DNA of 64,000 bases, taken from assembly GCA_036877525.1 (NCBI GenBank), contig JAZGTH010000015.1:6409001-6473000 (forward strand), read 5' to 3'. A program made the position numbers and the translations under genes. A model generated the notes under the pieces. The model ran no database searches. It was given only the letters and a program-made list of their open reading frames with translations, and was not told the origin of the DNA. The stretch comes from Chromobotia macracanthus (taxonomy: Eukaryota > Chordata > Actinopteri > Cypriniformes > Botiidae). Of the stretch, positions 1-14,800 are shown piece after piece. Every line of letters starts with the position of its first letter. The stretch's first letter is position 1.

Positions 1-1189
1 TTGTGCATTGCATTCCTTACATGTGCTTAAATAAGCCTGTGGTGGCTCTACTAGAACACCTCTGTAAATTTCAAGCAAGATTAACGTCATACAGTATATG
101 CATTAAAGATAACCTTGGGACCAGTTAGTTTTAAGAAAAGGTCTAGCATCATTTGCAGGTGTCTGGTGAGTTAATATCTAAAGTAATGACATTCAGACAT
201 TTTTAAAAATGGCTTATGGGTCCAAATGCTATTTGGGGCCACCATACAGTGTAAAATACAGTTGTAAAGTCCAAACAGCATGCTCCATTACAGACACGCT
301 GCTGATTCTGAAAAGATGTAAATCTCTCTTTTAAATATTTAAATGTTCGCAGGCCAGCAGTGTCATAAACTGATTGGCTTCCCTGCATATCCAGCTGAAG
401 AGAATTAGATTAGATCCCTTTTTTCCCCTCTGAATGACTGAGTGTCTGGCCCACAATAACATTTCATAAAAGACCGCAGCAATGTATAAAGCACTTTCCT
501 CTCCTTTCCAAACATCACAAACGTTAAACACCTTGACAGCATCCTGCAGCGACAGAAATGGTCTGGAAAATGCGAGTGTGACATCCAGACAGATGGAGTC
601 AGCATCCGGACACAAGCTGGGGGAGAGGGAATATGCCCACTTCTGGACTGGCACAGCTAGATTTACTGGCAGAAGTGGCATGGTTTAACACACAGCAGTC
701 AAAAAGGATTTATCACACCACCTAGAGTTTAAAAGACAAAGATCCACCCAAAAAAAACGAAATCTGTGTGTGTGTGCGTCCTGTTTCTGTATCATGGGAG
801 ATTTGAAGCTGGTCTCGATCCAAGTGTGACGGAATCATAAGGGTTTGCGAGGCAGTAACAAAGCGAGCAGGATCTTTACAAAGTAAATGAGTGTCACTCT
901 TGTCTTTGAAATGTCTGAGAAGCTCCGCTGATTGATCACCACAAACACACTTAGCGGTGACAGAAACTCTCTGATCGCACAGCACTGGAGGCTACAGTCC
1001 CGAGAGAGCTATTACAAGGATACTGTCAGCTTTATGGAGTGAGGAGTAAAGGTGCTTTTTAATGAAACACTATTGCGAGAAAAGTTTGAGTATTCAAAGA
1101 GATTGTGAAGAATCAAAGGAAAAATTAGACAAGGGTCTAAATTTTGTTAATTACATATAATTATATCATCTAACATTATAAAGGCTATA

Positions 1190-1652
1190 CAGTGGGGTCC
1201 GTAGGTCTGAGACCACACAGAAAATATATCAAAAACAGTTTTATAAAGAAATTTACTGCAAACAGACATTATGATGCAAAATCAACAAAATAAGAAATAG
1301 TTTAAATTCTAAGCAAATTATAAGTCACCAACCCAATAAGCAAATATGTGATATTTTGACCAAATGTGTGATCATTTGACCAAAAGGTCAGATTTACATG
1401 CTTCCATTGAAGCATGAAAGATAATCTATGTAACATTATCAGATCATGCTAGGATAACATGGAATATCAGGTTTCACCCAAACTTGTGGAGATATACCAA
1501 ATAAAATACTGAAATTCATGTTAATTTTTTAATTCAGCTTTTTACTTAAATTGTTATGCTGATGATATAATTTAAAATAGTATGAAAAAATGTGTGAAAT
1601 TAGACAAATGTACAACAGAAGCATTTTCAACGGTGGTCTCAGTTTTGGACAG
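1190..1652. mobile_element. Tc1/mariner-like non-autonomous remnant
   Basis: The left end reads CAGTGGGGTCC followed by GTCTGAGACCAC, directly after a TA dinucleotide. About 450 bp later GGTGGTCTCAG and TTTGGAC appear as the inverted counterpart. This pair is typical of fish Tc1/mariner-type terminal inverted repeats. The interior is AT-rich with no transposase frame, so this is a deletion derivative or an old remnant. The right end is more diverged than the left. Confidence 0.6.
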
Positions 1653-1882
1653 ACAAATACAATTATTCTATGATTCCAGAGCCCAGTCATCTAGTCACTG
1701 AATTTGAGTACAAATGAGTACATTGTGGTGCTGTCACACATGGCTGTTTTCAGGAACATACTGTAGTGTGATTTCTTTTTAAATACGCCAGCAGAACAGA
1801 TTGATTCAGCCTTATATACGGCTCTTCTTTCCTCTAATCATAAATTACACATATAATTCTACATTTAAATCTCAAACGTCCT

Positions 1883-2176
1883 CCCAGCTAATGATTTTAG
1901 GTGGTAAAAATGTTTCCCAAACATTTCCGTTAAGTTACAAATGTAAAAACGTTATATTGAATGTTCTAAGAACATTCTTGAAACTTTTTTTAAATTCTGT
2001 AACATTTTTAAAATGCTCCACTAACAATTTAAGAATAACATTTTTAACACATAATATTTAATGTTAAAAAGGGTTTATTATGATATAGCAGGAATGTTTT
2101 TTGGATAACTCTGACAGACCTTTAAGAGAACTTTGAGACTTAGACAGCATTCTGAGAATGTCCCCTGTTAGCTGGG
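1883..2176. mobile_element. MITE-like element, ACCCAGCTAACA family, copy 1
   Basis: It begins with CCCAGCTAATGATTTTAGG and ends with TGTTAGCTGGG, which are imperfect inverted ends. The interior carries the family's hallmark series of short AACGTT- and AACATT-type motifs, GTAACATTTTTAAAA and CCACTAACAATTTAAGAATAA. The latter recurs in the 49.0 kb copy. Confidence 0.6.
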
Positions 2177-3031
2177 CTACAAGATGCCACATCTGATATG
2201 TAAAAACAGCCCTAAGATGTTGAAATGAAAGTACAATGCTATTATCCCATTGAAGTCAATTTTCGACAACAGCCTATTTTCCCATCATCCTCCACTCAGT
2301 GTTGCTTGGTTGACACCTGCACAAAAGTAATCAGGTGCTCATTGTAATCATTTACAGCTGAATTCATCCAGACAAAGGGCAGAGTGTGGGCTCGCTGTGA
2401 GCAGAGAAATAGAGGCCTCTACATCACACTAATGTTCTATGCCAGGAAGAGAGATGGGCAGAGAGGCGATCCTCAATGGATGAGTGGGGTCCAGATTCCT
2501 TCAGGACCCTGATAATGTATGTCTGAATCCAGATTAGGAGCATCATTGACTCAGCGTGCTTGGCCGAGGACCAGATGCAATCGAAATGCCCTGATGAAGA
2601 AAGATCTGGCTTTGATCAATCTCACCAGATTATCACATCTTTTTGAAGCCCCCTTCTTCTCTGTCCGCTGCCCATTTTGACCCTTAATCTTCCTTTCTTT
2701 CTTTATCTCACTCTGCATATTTCCACCTCATTATGTTTTCTTCCTCTCTCTCTTGCCCTCTTTGAGCAGGGGAACAAAAGGCAGCAGATCTATCGAGTGT
2801 CAGATTCACAGACTGGAGGCAAATGGCTGTAGATAGAGAGAAAAAGACTATGCTCCTGGAGAAATACAAGCATATTAGTTCAGAGCAGACAGTGTTTCAC
2901 AGGCCCGGTAGGAACCCAAACCACTGATGGGAGGGGCAGAAGAGATCATCAGTCTGTCTCTGGTTCCTCCTTCCTCAAAGCACTGCAGCCTTCTGGGGAA
3001 AAAAGACGCATGTCATAACATTTGTGATTTT

Positions 3032-3338
3032 CCAGCTAATGGGGAATGTTCTCTAAAAGTGTTCTCTCTCTCAATGTTATCAAAAACGTTCTTGCAGTAA
3101 CATTAGTAGAACATTATACAACATATATATCAAAAACATTGTTAGTGGAAAGTTTCAAAAAGCTACAAAATCGCAAAAGTTGTTTGAATAACGTTCTTAT
3201 AACCTAGCAATAATGTTAATGCAACATTTAAAAAACTGGACATTTTGAATGTTCCTAAAACTTTTAAAATTGTATTTTTTGTTACCTAATGGAAACCTTA
3301 TGGAAACTTTCTTAGACTCAATACATTGTTAGCTGGGT
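3032..3338. mobile_element. MITE-like element, ACCCAGCTAACA family, copy 2
   Basis: It starts CCAGCTAATGGGGAATGTTC and ends TTGTTAGCTGGGTTT. The interior matches the 13.6 kb copy closely: CTTGCAGTAACATTAGTAG, then TTAGTGGAA, then ATTTTGAATGTTCCTA. It lies in the opposite orientation to the 1.9 kb copy. Confidence 0.65.
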
Positions 3339-5043
3339 TTTGATTGGTGGGTGGAAGAGCAAAGATTATGTCTTATTGTTAGGCAAGCTTTATTGTTTGG
3401 TAAAGTAAGAAAAAAACTATTACATAAGAAAAAAAATGTCATCAGGCTACATTGGTATGACTATGGCTTTAATATCTTACAAAATGCAGGAAAACTTAAA
3501 AAAAAACCTAACCAGAGCTCTTTTACCAGAGAAATAACATAATAATATGTAAATTAATTTACGCGTCTGTTTGTGTTAAAACCCAGCAAAACTATTGTGT
3601 GAAAGCATACGGATATTAATTTGCTATTTCACTGATGGCCATTCTGCTATTCAAAACAGACTCAGGCTTTACTGAATAATAAACTATTCTGAAGAACTAT
3701 AGCAGCCTTTGAGTCTTTGATGTGCACTATAAAAGCGCTGAAAGTGAAAATCTCTCAGTTTCAGTTTACATTTGTATTGCAGAAGCGGGTGAAGCTTAGC
3801 AGGGGACAATTCTCTCTCCCTCTCTCTCTCTGTCTGTCTGTGCCTGAGGGGTAAAAGATGACAGCACAGCCCATTTTCCATTCTGGTATAAAAGTCTACC
3901 TAAGCAAACACTCTTGGGAGCCCTTCATTTTCCAAGTAAGCAATCTCACACTCTTGCACACCGACACACACTAACACAGAGACACAAGTATGATGTTGAG
4001 CCATTCATCTCAGTCGTTCCATGTCAAACTTAGCTTTTTATTGCACTGCTAAATTTATATAAAGAGACTGTGGGTGCTGTATCCAGTGGGGATTTGCAGG
4101 AGGTAAACAGATGAATGACAAGTTCACAGTTTCAGTTTATGTTCATTCGAAGAAACAGCTAACATGTAGCACAGCGAACACTAAACGCTCAGAGGCTTAA
4201 GGATGAAACCGACTAATTAGCCGTTTTGCGTCTTTGAAAACTTGTTGACAAACTTCCCACTACTGGGAATGTTCGGCCCATAACAAGTGAAAAACGTTCT
4301 TTACACACGCTTTTATATGTTAGTGCTCGACAGTGTTGTATAGATCTGCTATATTTTGCTTCATGTCTTTGTGCTTGTTTTCCCTACATAATATCATATA
4401 CATTCAAACATCCCACACCTTTTTATTTTTATATTTTGTGGAAGCACCAGTGGCAGTTCTCGCTCACTTGGTGCCCTAGGCAAGATCAGACTGAAAAACA
4501 CCTTTAACAAGTAAGTAGCTCTTTAATAAAGCGTAAGACTGGTTGGAGTAGCGGTACAACAAGGGTTCAAATAGAAACTGTAATTTTTTGAAAAAACAAA
4601 CCAAGAAAATTTGCAACTCAACTTGGCAGCCAGTGATCTTTATTTACACACGCTATAATCGCATTGACATTTTGATAATAACTTCTTTTGTGTTCCACAG
4701 GAAGTCTTATGAGTTTGGCGAAATATGACAGTGGGTAGATGACAGAATTTCTAGTTTAAAGCAAATGTTCTGTGGAAGGTGTGTTGGGCTGGCCACATTT
4801 AGATGTGGATGGATGATTTCCTCCACAGCATTTTATACAAACACTTTTTTAACATACAATACTTGTGCAACTTATCAAAAATGTGTTTTTTTGGATGTTG
4901 CGTTTGGCTCAAACACTGAAGGCACATTACACCTCTGTACACACTGAAACACAACCCATAAATTTAACATCTACATATGTTTATGTTTGAAAAACATTAA
5001 ATAATGACATCTCAGCCGTCTAAACAGTCAAACATCCATTATA

Positions 5044-5111
5044 CCAGCTAACCAGCGTTCTCTAAAAGTTCTCAAGGTTAGCAAACACATTCTTGCAGTA
5101 ATGCTTACACT

Positions 5112-5152
<41 letters not shown>

Positions 5153-5290
5153 TATTATAAAATGTTAGTGGAATGTTTTAAAAACGCTACAAAAAAGTTT
5201 GAATAACATTCTTATGACTAAGCAATACTGTTAATACAACATCTAAAACACTGGATATTTTGAACATTCAAAACATTGATTTGAATGTAC
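5044..5290. mobile_element. MITE-like element, ACCCAGCTAACA family, copy 3 (right end decayed)
   Basis: It starts CCAGCTAACCAGCGTTCTC and has the family interior (CTTGCAGTAATG, TTAGTGGAATGTTTTAAAAA). The interior is interrupted by a TA microsatellite at about 5119-5146. No clear right inverted end is visible. Confidence 0.5.
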
Positions 5291-6270
5291 GTTGTGGCAT
5301 TTGGTTTAGTCTGTGATTTGCATGTGTGAATAATCTAATATCCCCCCTGTTCACACTCCCCGGAGTCCCGCTGCAAGGACTGGCTGACCTTCCTCCACCG
5401 ACCATTACTCAGCACTTACACACACCCACAGACATGCTAACTGTTGTCGGTGACAGCCGCAGGAATAACAGGGACACAATGATTGCTCCTCAGAGCAATA
5501 GCTTTAAATACTGAGCCCTCACCTCCCTTCATGTTCCACCTCTGGCCAAGGACATAGTGGATGCATGCTATATTTTATACATTATATAGAGCAAGTAAAC
5601 TATATTCAACAGCTCTACTCAATCAACAGACAAATAGCTGCAGAGAAATAAGATCATAATGCTTTGCCTGATTAAAAAGAAATAAAACAGGCTCTTCTGA
5701 TTGATTAAACCCTCCTGCCAGTCGTGCCCCAGGTGATTATGGGTGATTGTGTTTTCTCATGGCTGTTTGTTTCAGATTTAAAGCCATTAAAATTGGCCAT
5801 TAAAAATGTGAGGTTGATTGCGTACTGGGATTGGATGAGGGTTTGTCCGCATTGTCTGTGAAGACCAAATGTGAATATGAAAATGTATAACTTGAATGTA
5901 TTATGTAATAGAAAATACCCCTAGGAGGTAACTGTCCAATAACAGTGATGATACAAAGTCATGTGATCTTAACATGGCAGCCCCCATGAGGTGACCTGCC
6001 CCGTGTAACATAAAACAGCTTTTACTTTGCTACCGATACGACTGGAATCTTTATAGGAGTCCACACAAATGTAAACATTTTTCACAAGGACTGCTGATTT
6101 CTTTACGAATGTAACTTTTTAAATGAGGTAAAAATGACCACATATAAAAAGAGTGGGCACCTTTAAAGCCCACTGCTCGCTCAGTCCTCAACAGCTGTGG
6201 CCAAAATGAACCTCACTAATGCAATTACAGAGCAGCTGTTACACCCTGATATCACAAAGGTGCATATGAC

Positions 6271-6376
<106 letters not shown>

Positions 6377-6602
6377 CTGGAGGAGGAATCAGTACACATA
6401 ACAATGCAAGCTGTGGCCCCAGCAGGGCTGAAATTGGATTAGTGTCAGCCTTGATAAGACAGAGGACAGTAAAGGGAAGAGTGAGGAATTGAAGAAAAAA
6501 GAATCAGCTGTAGTAATTTATATTTCCAGATCAGGTGGCTGAAGGTATAAAGACAGTGATATGGTGCTCAGAGCAGTAAATGGAATATTCATCCACTGAT
6601 TG

Positions 6603-6603
<1 letters not shown>

Positions 6604-6648
<45 letters not shown>

Positions 6649-6660
6649 TCTCTCTCTCCC
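6604..6660. repeat. CT microsatellite
   Basis: A pyrimidine tract of about 20 CT units, followed by a CTTCCTT-rich run. No gene is attached to it. Confidence 0.9.
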
Positions 6661-9612
6661 TCAGTTCCTTCCTTCTTCTCTTCCTTCTTGCATTCTACTA
6701 GCTGTCCTTCAAATACTGTAATCTTCTTGTCTTCCTGCCTACAGTTCAGAGCTTAGCAAGTCCAAAGAATTGTGCTAGCTATCGCTGTAGTTATAGTTTT
6801 TGGTTGGGCTGAGTTAAGAGTTTCTCATTTGTGGAAACAGGTGCAGTTTAGTAAGCATCATATATTCTCAGCTGAAAAGTCCAGGTTAAATCAGTAAATC
6901 TATGCTGGTTAGCGTTAACTGCAAAGCTGCCTGTGAAGATGGTGAGCAAGGAAAACTGCTGGCCAAACCATCTGAGAGCCCCTGGTGGTACTTTCAATTT
7001 AATGTGATTTGTACAAGTAAGTTACTTTGGTGAAAATGCAGTTGATAAGAACATAAATGCAACGTGAAGTTTATCCAAGGACACCATAAAGCTCTGCCTA
7101 CCCACCTGCCTACACTTACCCTCTATCAGCTCTAGAGTGTCAAATGTTATAACTGAATGACCTTTGTGTACAATTTGTATATTTCCTTAGGTTAAAACAG
7201 AAGAAATAATAAGGTTTATGTGCAATAATAAGGGCTAATAATAACTATTATGTAATTAGGTGTCTTGATATTGATTAACAGTTCATTTGACTACAGTAAA
7301 AAGTTTCTCTGATGACTTCTGGTCTATGTTACAGTCAATTCCTGATACATTTAAAAAGTGTTGAAAAATAGCTTAATGGATAAATGTAATCAAATTAGGT
7401 TTCACTCAGAGCTTTGTGTCCTAAACTAAATTCAAGAGTATGTTCTTGAAGCCTGTGATAAGCTTTGATGCTTGGTTTGTGATACACCAAACATTCTTAG
7501 CAGAACCTAAATAATTCACTGAATGCTTGATGTTAGAACTTCTGTAGATCCATTCCATTTTTGCACAGTCTTTGTAGTTTTAGAAGATGATAGAATTTGG
7601 TGTTTTAGTAGAGCTGTAAAAAGTTTACCCAAAATATTTAACAAGCGTTGCCGTCATCAACAACCTATCAACAGAAATGTCTTTTTAAATATGCAGGAAT
7701 CCACAAGCAAAACCTCAGTCAAGTTTCTGTCTTTGCAGAATCTATTGTTTAAAATTTTAAGACTGTACAGCATGTTGCTCACTCATATGAGCATATCACA
7801 CTCTGTAATTTGAAAATAATGAAAACGAATACTATTAGAATACAAATGTGATCTTCAAAGTGTTCTAATAAAAAGTATCTTTTCTACAGCTGTCAGCAAA
7901 AAAAACAAACGGCATAATGTTAATAATGTAAATCGTTGAGAAGCTGTTTGCTAAATTGTGTTATGGCAGTGTAATAAAAACAATGTCTATGGCTCACATA
8001 ATATGCACTGTGAATAGAAATAAAGGCAAGATGATTCACACTCAACATAAGTTGTTGCATATAGTTTAGTGATACATAACAACACCAGAAAAGAGCAAGT
8101 CTTTTCACAGCACATATGAAAACAAATGCTAAGGTCACACTAAATCCTCCAGCAAAAACACTGTGTCGTCAATAATTTTATCGCCCAAGAGCTCAATATG
8201 AGAACTATGAATTTCACAGAGGGCTTTGCAGATACCGTTTTAAAACTAAAGAAATGGTTAGACTGTGCGCAGGGAGGGTGAAAAATAATATTCACCCAAT
8301 GAATAATAAACATGCATCAGATCTAGAAGCGAGATCAAGAAGGTTCTAGATCGAGAAGTAAAATGGGCATGGATGCATTAACTGCCTGCGCAGTTAAACT
8401 TATATCAAGAGCCACAAGGGTTTAACAACCCCACTGATAGACAGAAATGTTAAGGGCACTGTGTGAATTGTAGAGCGAGAGAAAAAAAGAGGCGAGATGG
8501 GAAACAGACGCAGACTGGCATTCAGGATTCAACTGTGGGGCATAATAGCTTCTGGCTTGTCTGCCAAGAGATTTCCATTTCCAAAATGTGTGAATTATCC
8601 ACATTGCCTTTGTATGGTCACGTTCCTATTAAATAGGCTGCAGACTCAATCCTTATCTTCTCCAACAGGGACCACACAAATGATTTGCCAAACAGAGAGT
8701 TCATATTTGAAAATGTGGCAATATTTCCATGAACTCATTCTGGTGGTTCTGGTGGCACCCTCATAGAATTAACATTTATAAGGGAACATATTGGATATGA
8801 TGAACATATCTGTATTCCTTCCTTTCTACGGCTGGTACTGAGCGAGTCTGGACTCATTATGTGTGGAATCCTTTAGGACCAGACCACAGGATGTGTTGCC
8901 ATGTAATATTAATATTTTTGTCATATTTTTACTGTAATGGAAACATGATTCATCTATCCTTTAGCTTTGGAGTAGACACAGGCAAAACATATACAAACAC
9001 AACAACAAAAGTATACACCAGCTGGAGGTCATAAGACTGTACTGCTGAGATGTTTGAAGATTCACGCAATCAAAAGCAGTCTTGATTTTTCTGTCTTTTT
9101 CAAGAACCTCAACCTCAACTTTATTACTTATGAAACAACACGTCAATAAAACATCTTACGTAATTTTCTTAACCTGACAGAATAAAATTCTGTAGAGGTT
9201 TTCAAAGCATTGACTTTGGAACCATAAGCATGCTGTCTTCCCACACATGCATGCACACGCATTCACATATGCTGTTGAAACGCCACACACACATCAGTCT
9301 CCACTGAAGGCTCCCGATTTGCCTCACAGATAGACTGATGTGGGATTTTAGAAAGACGAATCACAAAGCTAAAATGCTAATGTGAACAAATGATGGAGGT
9401 ATTTGTTATTCAGAATCCTTAGAGTCAAAAGAATCTCCCTCGATAAAAACTAGACGAATGTTCAGACGTGTCTGTAAACAATATCTCCAAACCAGTCATT
9501 TCAATATAATACATGTGCTGGTTTTACATTTTACTTTAATTATCATAGACATTGTGGCTCATTGTAACTTACACAAAAAGATTGAGACAGAGAGCAGGAG
9601 AGGGAGAGACCT

Positions 9613-9785
9613 CAAGAAATAGTTTATCCAAAAAAAAATCTGCCAATGTTTAATTCATGTCATTCCAGAACCGTATGACTTTTTTCTGCTGTGAAACAAA
9701 ACATTAGATATTTTGAAGAATCTTCAGAAAGGTCTTTTCCATACAAGGACTGTTCAGGTCAGGATTCACTAAATTTCATGTTACA
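9613..9785. mobile_element. Decayed TTAA-type MITE (GGGATAGTTCACCC family)
   Basis: AATAGTTTATCCAAAAAAAA, then TCATGTCATTCCAGAAC, CGTATGACTTTTTTCTGCTG and ATATTTTGAAGAATCTTCAG match the usual left half of this very common cyprinid element. The same interior occurs more intact at 12.69-12.88 kb. The right end is not recognisable. Confidence 0.5.
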
Positions 9786-11184
9786 TAAAGCCGTACATTT
9801 AGCTTCATGTGAGAAACAGACTGAAACTGAAGTCTTTTTTACTGATAATCTTTTCCTCCAGTGAGCTTAAAACTCAAGAAACGCTGCGACCGGATCATTG
9901 AATCAGTGAGCTGAACTCACGGTCTGATTTGTGAAAAAATTCTTCTTCACTTCAATTTGTGAGCCGAATCATTCAGCTTAAATAAATGTTTCCCTGATCT
10001 GTTTTTTAAGCTCTGAATGACTGTATCACAGCTACATTCTGAAGCCATTGGGAAAGACAGGGTAAAGATCCTATAAAATTCTCTCTTTGTGTTTCACATT
10101 AAAAAAACAACACCGTACAATTTTGTTTTAATTGGTGGTGATTTCCTACATAAGACTTCTTCATTTTTTCAAGAGGTTGAGAGAGCGAGAGTACGTGCGA
10201 GAGTGGGATATGATGATGTGCCGAGGGGGGTTTATTGGGTGACTTTAGAAACAAAGACATGCTAATTCTTGCTCTTGCTTTCAGAGAGAAGATGCAACAT
10301 AATTCACGCATCTCAGGTTTGTCTCACACAAACCACTAATTGCGCTGTCAAGTGCTCACGTTCCCTGACAGGATTCTCAAATGTCAACACGTGGGCACAT
10401 ATATACACACATTATGTGCAGGGTAAATATGATGTAAGCTGCTCAATTGTGTTCCAGTGCAACAACGATGGTGAGTACATTTAAAATAAAGAGCAAAACC
10501 TATTAGTTTGGCAGCTTTCAGAGTTGACTCTATTGTGTGCTGTCGACGTGCAAACAGTGGCCCCTAGCGAGCTTCTAGTGTAGTGCACATATAATATAAC
10601 TTGATAGTTTGGGGAACATTTTGTGCAAGCACTTCTTAGTAAAATCTTTTGTTATCCTTACAAATGGTTTAAAAATCAATTAAATTAATAATTTTAATTT
10701 GTCGTTTCTGTGCAATATACTATTAAAACACATATAATATACTATTAAAACACAACAAAAAATAAATGCATTATAAGGATAGCAACAGTTTTTTCTCCAA
10801 AACATTGTTTTTGATTGTCAGCTTGAACAATAGAAGCTGTTTACATCTTATGTCTTATTCTGTTGTTCAAATAGCCAACATGTTGTCATGGTTTCAGGGA
10901 CTAGTAAACATATACTGAGACCCTCAACACCACCCCCTTCCCCAGCTATGGCAATGAAATGTCCATGTATGTGTGAAGGCTAATAGGTTTAACCATCTTT
11001 AATTAAAAGATCACATAATTACTCTATAAGAGATCCCTGTATGCTCGTGTGCTGAATTGTGGGTGTCAGAGGGTGTCGTGTTTAGCACCTGCCACAAACA
11101 CACCACTGCTCTCCTGTTTTAGCCCATGTGGTCATTGTCCTGACACAGAAGAGCATGAAGTACTTCAGGTGCCAGAAACAGGTG

Positions 11185-11187
<3 letters not shown>

Positions 11188-11219
<32 letters not shown>

Positions 11220-11262
11220 AGAGAGGGAGGGAGAGAGGGAGGGAGAGAGAGAGAGAGAGAGG

Positions 11263-11298
<36 letters not shown>

Positions 11299-11303
11299 GA
11301 GAG
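11188..11303. repeat. GA/GGGA microsatellite
   Basis: A purine-only tract of AG and AGGG units lying about 0.5 kb upstream of the presumed 5' untranslated exon of the cyclase gene. It gives spurious Arg-Glu and Ser-Leu frames. Confidence 0.9.
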
Positions 11304-11847
11304 TTCTGCTTTAGCCAAACTCAGACTTATCTACACATTACAGAGCAACGTGGGTCTGCGGGTAAGCCACATACACTTACTATTTCATGTTTATTATCTG
11401 TTGATCTATTTGATTAATTGCATTTGCAAGAAAAGCTATAATATAAGATGTAATATCTGTCATTACGTGTGATGAGCACAGTGAACAATGAGGGTTGGGT
11501 TCCATCAAAAAAGCACATTTCCTAAATAGACAGTACATGTATAATCAGCTTTTTTGTTTGTATCTAAGATTCCTATAAGCAACAAAACAACATTTTATGA
11601 TCTAGTAATTTTTTCTCGTTTAAACTGCACAGTGTAATCCTTTCAGTCCTTTAGATTAAATGCAACCTATTGCACCCGTTTTGTGAAGTCTTCCGTAAAT
11701 CTCTTTTCTTATGAACCTTTTGTGGATTATATTGATTTTTGTTACCCAACAAAACGTCTCACAAATGCAATTGCCCACCCTGTACTGCCCTCTGCAGGCT
11801 GAACAGTTTTCTGTGGCAGTGAAGCGGAGGTTCCAAACCCTCTGAAG

Positions 11848-14800
11848 ATGTATGGCCTGTATTTAGAAGCAGTAAATGACTACATAAATGAGTCATATGG
11901 AGAGGATGTATGGAGACTAATCGAGGCCAGAGCAGAGATCCCTCACCTAAAATTTGTTAGACACCAGATGTACAAGTAAGTTCTTTATTTAATGAAAAGA
12001 GCAAGTTCCTCAATCCAAGTCAGATATCTGATCAACTGAATGCCAAATATTAGACACACAAGTTGTAGTTTTATAATGCTGCTGTTTGTTTTCCAGTGAT
12101 AATCTTATCCTACGATTGGCCAAGGCGGCTGGGGAAGTACTGGGAAAAACTCACGATGAGCTTATGTATGCTTTTGGGGTCTACATGGTAAAGCGGATAG
12201 GAAACTACGGATATGAGAGGATCCTAAAGGTTATTATAGATTACAGGAGTATTATAGAAAAGGCTGGTACTGATACAGTCAAACACATTATATACTCATA
12301 TAACCACAAAGGCAGGTTTTGATTCCACTCCAATTGTCTGTCTCTCAGGTATTGGGGCGTAATGTACGAGACTTCATCAACGAGCTGGATAACTTGCATG
12401 AGTATTTTCGTTTCTCCTTCCCAAAAGTCCAGCCGCCCAGTTTCTGTGTTGAGGAGGAATGTGAGACCAGCCTCACCCTGCATTACCGCTCAACTAGAAA
12501 AGGCTTCACACAGTTTGTCAAAGGTAACGTACCTCTACTTAAGAATTGTGCATTGTATAACATTTGAAGCTTAAACAGTTACCAGTATGTTTATAGAAAA
12601 AGATGTGTTTTATAGTCACCTCAGAACTTGTGATCTCTGAAATTACATTTACATTTTTTGTAGCAACTTACGAATGAGGCCACATTTTAAGGGATAGTTC
12701 ACCCAAAAATTAAAATTCTTCCATCATGTTCTCATGCCATTCATGTCATGACTTTTTTCTTCTGTTGAACACAAAAGAAGATATTTTGAGAAATGTCTCA
12801 GTGGTTTTGTGTTCATACAATGGAATGACATGAAGGTGCGTAAATGACTTTTCATTTTTATTTTTGGGTGAATCCCTTAAATAATTAGCCTTAGGAGCAA
12901 TAAGCAATGGTTTGTATATTAAAATGTTTAACATGTAAGCATTAAAGTAACTCTATTATCTGAATTTTGAGAAATGTTTGATTAGATCTCAGCCTAAGAT
13001 CTCAGCTGGTAAGCCTACAGTATTCATAGCCTGTTTCAAATTCAAGCAGCATCTCCTGTCACTACTCTGCAGGGCAGCTCTCTCAGGTGGGCCGACAGTT
13101 TTACAACACAGACATCGAGGTGGAGATTCTGTCCAAAGAGGAAACAGAGAAAATGACATATGTGGTAGGAGTCTAAACAGACAAGACATTTATCTTCCTC
13201 TGTATACAGAAACCCAGCTAAATTGTATTCTATTCTCACCCTTGTTATCTTCTAACTTGCTTTGAAGGTGTACAAAATGAATTTTGACAATGCCGCGTTT
13301 AAGCACCGTATGCCCCAACAAAAAACAGCTCCGGGCTATGAAAAGCTGCCCATGAAGCGAGGAATCTTCTTCGACATGTTCCCCTTCAGCGTGATATTCC
13401 GCAGGGACATGACCATGTATCGGATCGGAGATGGTTTGAAAGAGGTGTTTTCTGACCTACAGGGCAAGAAAGTCAATGAAGAATTTACCCTGGTGCGACC
13501 CATGCTGGAATTCAGCTGGGACAATGTGAGTGAAGGAGGAATGGCATAAAAGTAAATGAGACTAAAGTCCTGCATCAAAACCATCATAAACCAGCCTAGA
13601 CCAGCACTGAAGTTCATGCCCAGCTAACAGGAACTTTCTCAGAATGCTGGACAACTTTCTTTTAAAGTTCCCTCAGTTATCAAAAAGTTCTTGCAGTAAC
13701 ATTAGTAGAACATTGTTTTTAATGTTATATATCATATTTATCAAAAACGTTAGTCTTAAGTTGTTAGTGGAACGTTTTATAAAGTTACAGAATTAAACAA
13801 AAAACTGGGCATTTTGAATGTTCCTAGAGCTTTCAAAATAACATTTGTTATTAACAATGTTTTTGTTTGTTTGTTAATTAATGTTTACCTAATGGAAACG
13901 TTAGGTAAATGTTCTTACAACCTAAGGTGGTCTGGCCTTTTTAGCAGGGGTAACCAGAAGAAAACCAGAGCATTTAGAATTGCTTCTTCCTTTGCTTCTG
14001 GCATTTCTGCCTTAAACAAAGGAGTTTTGTTGGCGTGTGTTCTTTCAGATCTACACCCACCTCAACAATGTGTTTGAACTGCTGTCCAAGGCTGTGGTGG
14101 AGAGCAAACAGAAGGTCAACATCCCCAAACTCAGCAAAGAAGAACCAGAGGAGAAAGAAGAAAGCGAGAAACCCAAAAAGGAAGAGAGAGGTACGTTGCT
14201 TACATCAGTGATCACTGACACGACACTAACCAATCAGAACATCACATCTGCATTCAGCAGTGCTGACACCCTGTCTATTCATCAATGACATATATTAGAG
14301 TAAACAGGTCAGCTCCTTGACAAAGATAAATGCAGTGTCTTAAAAAATGTCTCATCTGGATTCCTATGCTGTTTTCTCAGACATTAAGGTGATGGAGGAA
14401 ATAAAAGGCACAGATCAGGAATACAGCAGCGCACTGACTAAGTACAACAGCTCAGCTAATTCTGGAGGAGAAGACATTGAGCTGCTGGCTTTTCAGACTG
14501 TCACTGGTTAGAGATTTTCTTAAGTTCTGCCCTCAATGACCTCCGCAAGCATCTCTGTTGACACTGTTGCCCATAAGATAAGAAAAATCACAGACGAGAT
14601 CTCTTTAATATCTCAGTTGTTACTCCTAGATAACAATGAGATTAAATGGAGAGCAAATGGAAATGTCTCTCAGATATTTCTCCTAAGAGAAAGACTCAGG
14701 ATCTCACACATCTCAAATCTCACACGTTTCAGAGGAGATCTCAACAATGTCACAAACTGAGCTCAGATTTGCCAAGTCTGCAATCAAGTAAAAATTATTA

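Noticed and set aside
331..681. 116-codon minus-strand frame near the window start
   Set aside because: No recognisable motif, no splice signals and no neighbouring coding evidence.
5326..5514. Plus-strand frame with a Pro/Thr-rich peptide
   Set aside because: Non-ATG start, 62 codons and no splice or conservation clue. The base composition alone is slightly unusual.
11049..11472. Arg-Glu-Gly-rich frames of 114-122 codons
   Set aside because: Produced by the GA/GGGA tract. No splice context or conserved flanking peptide.
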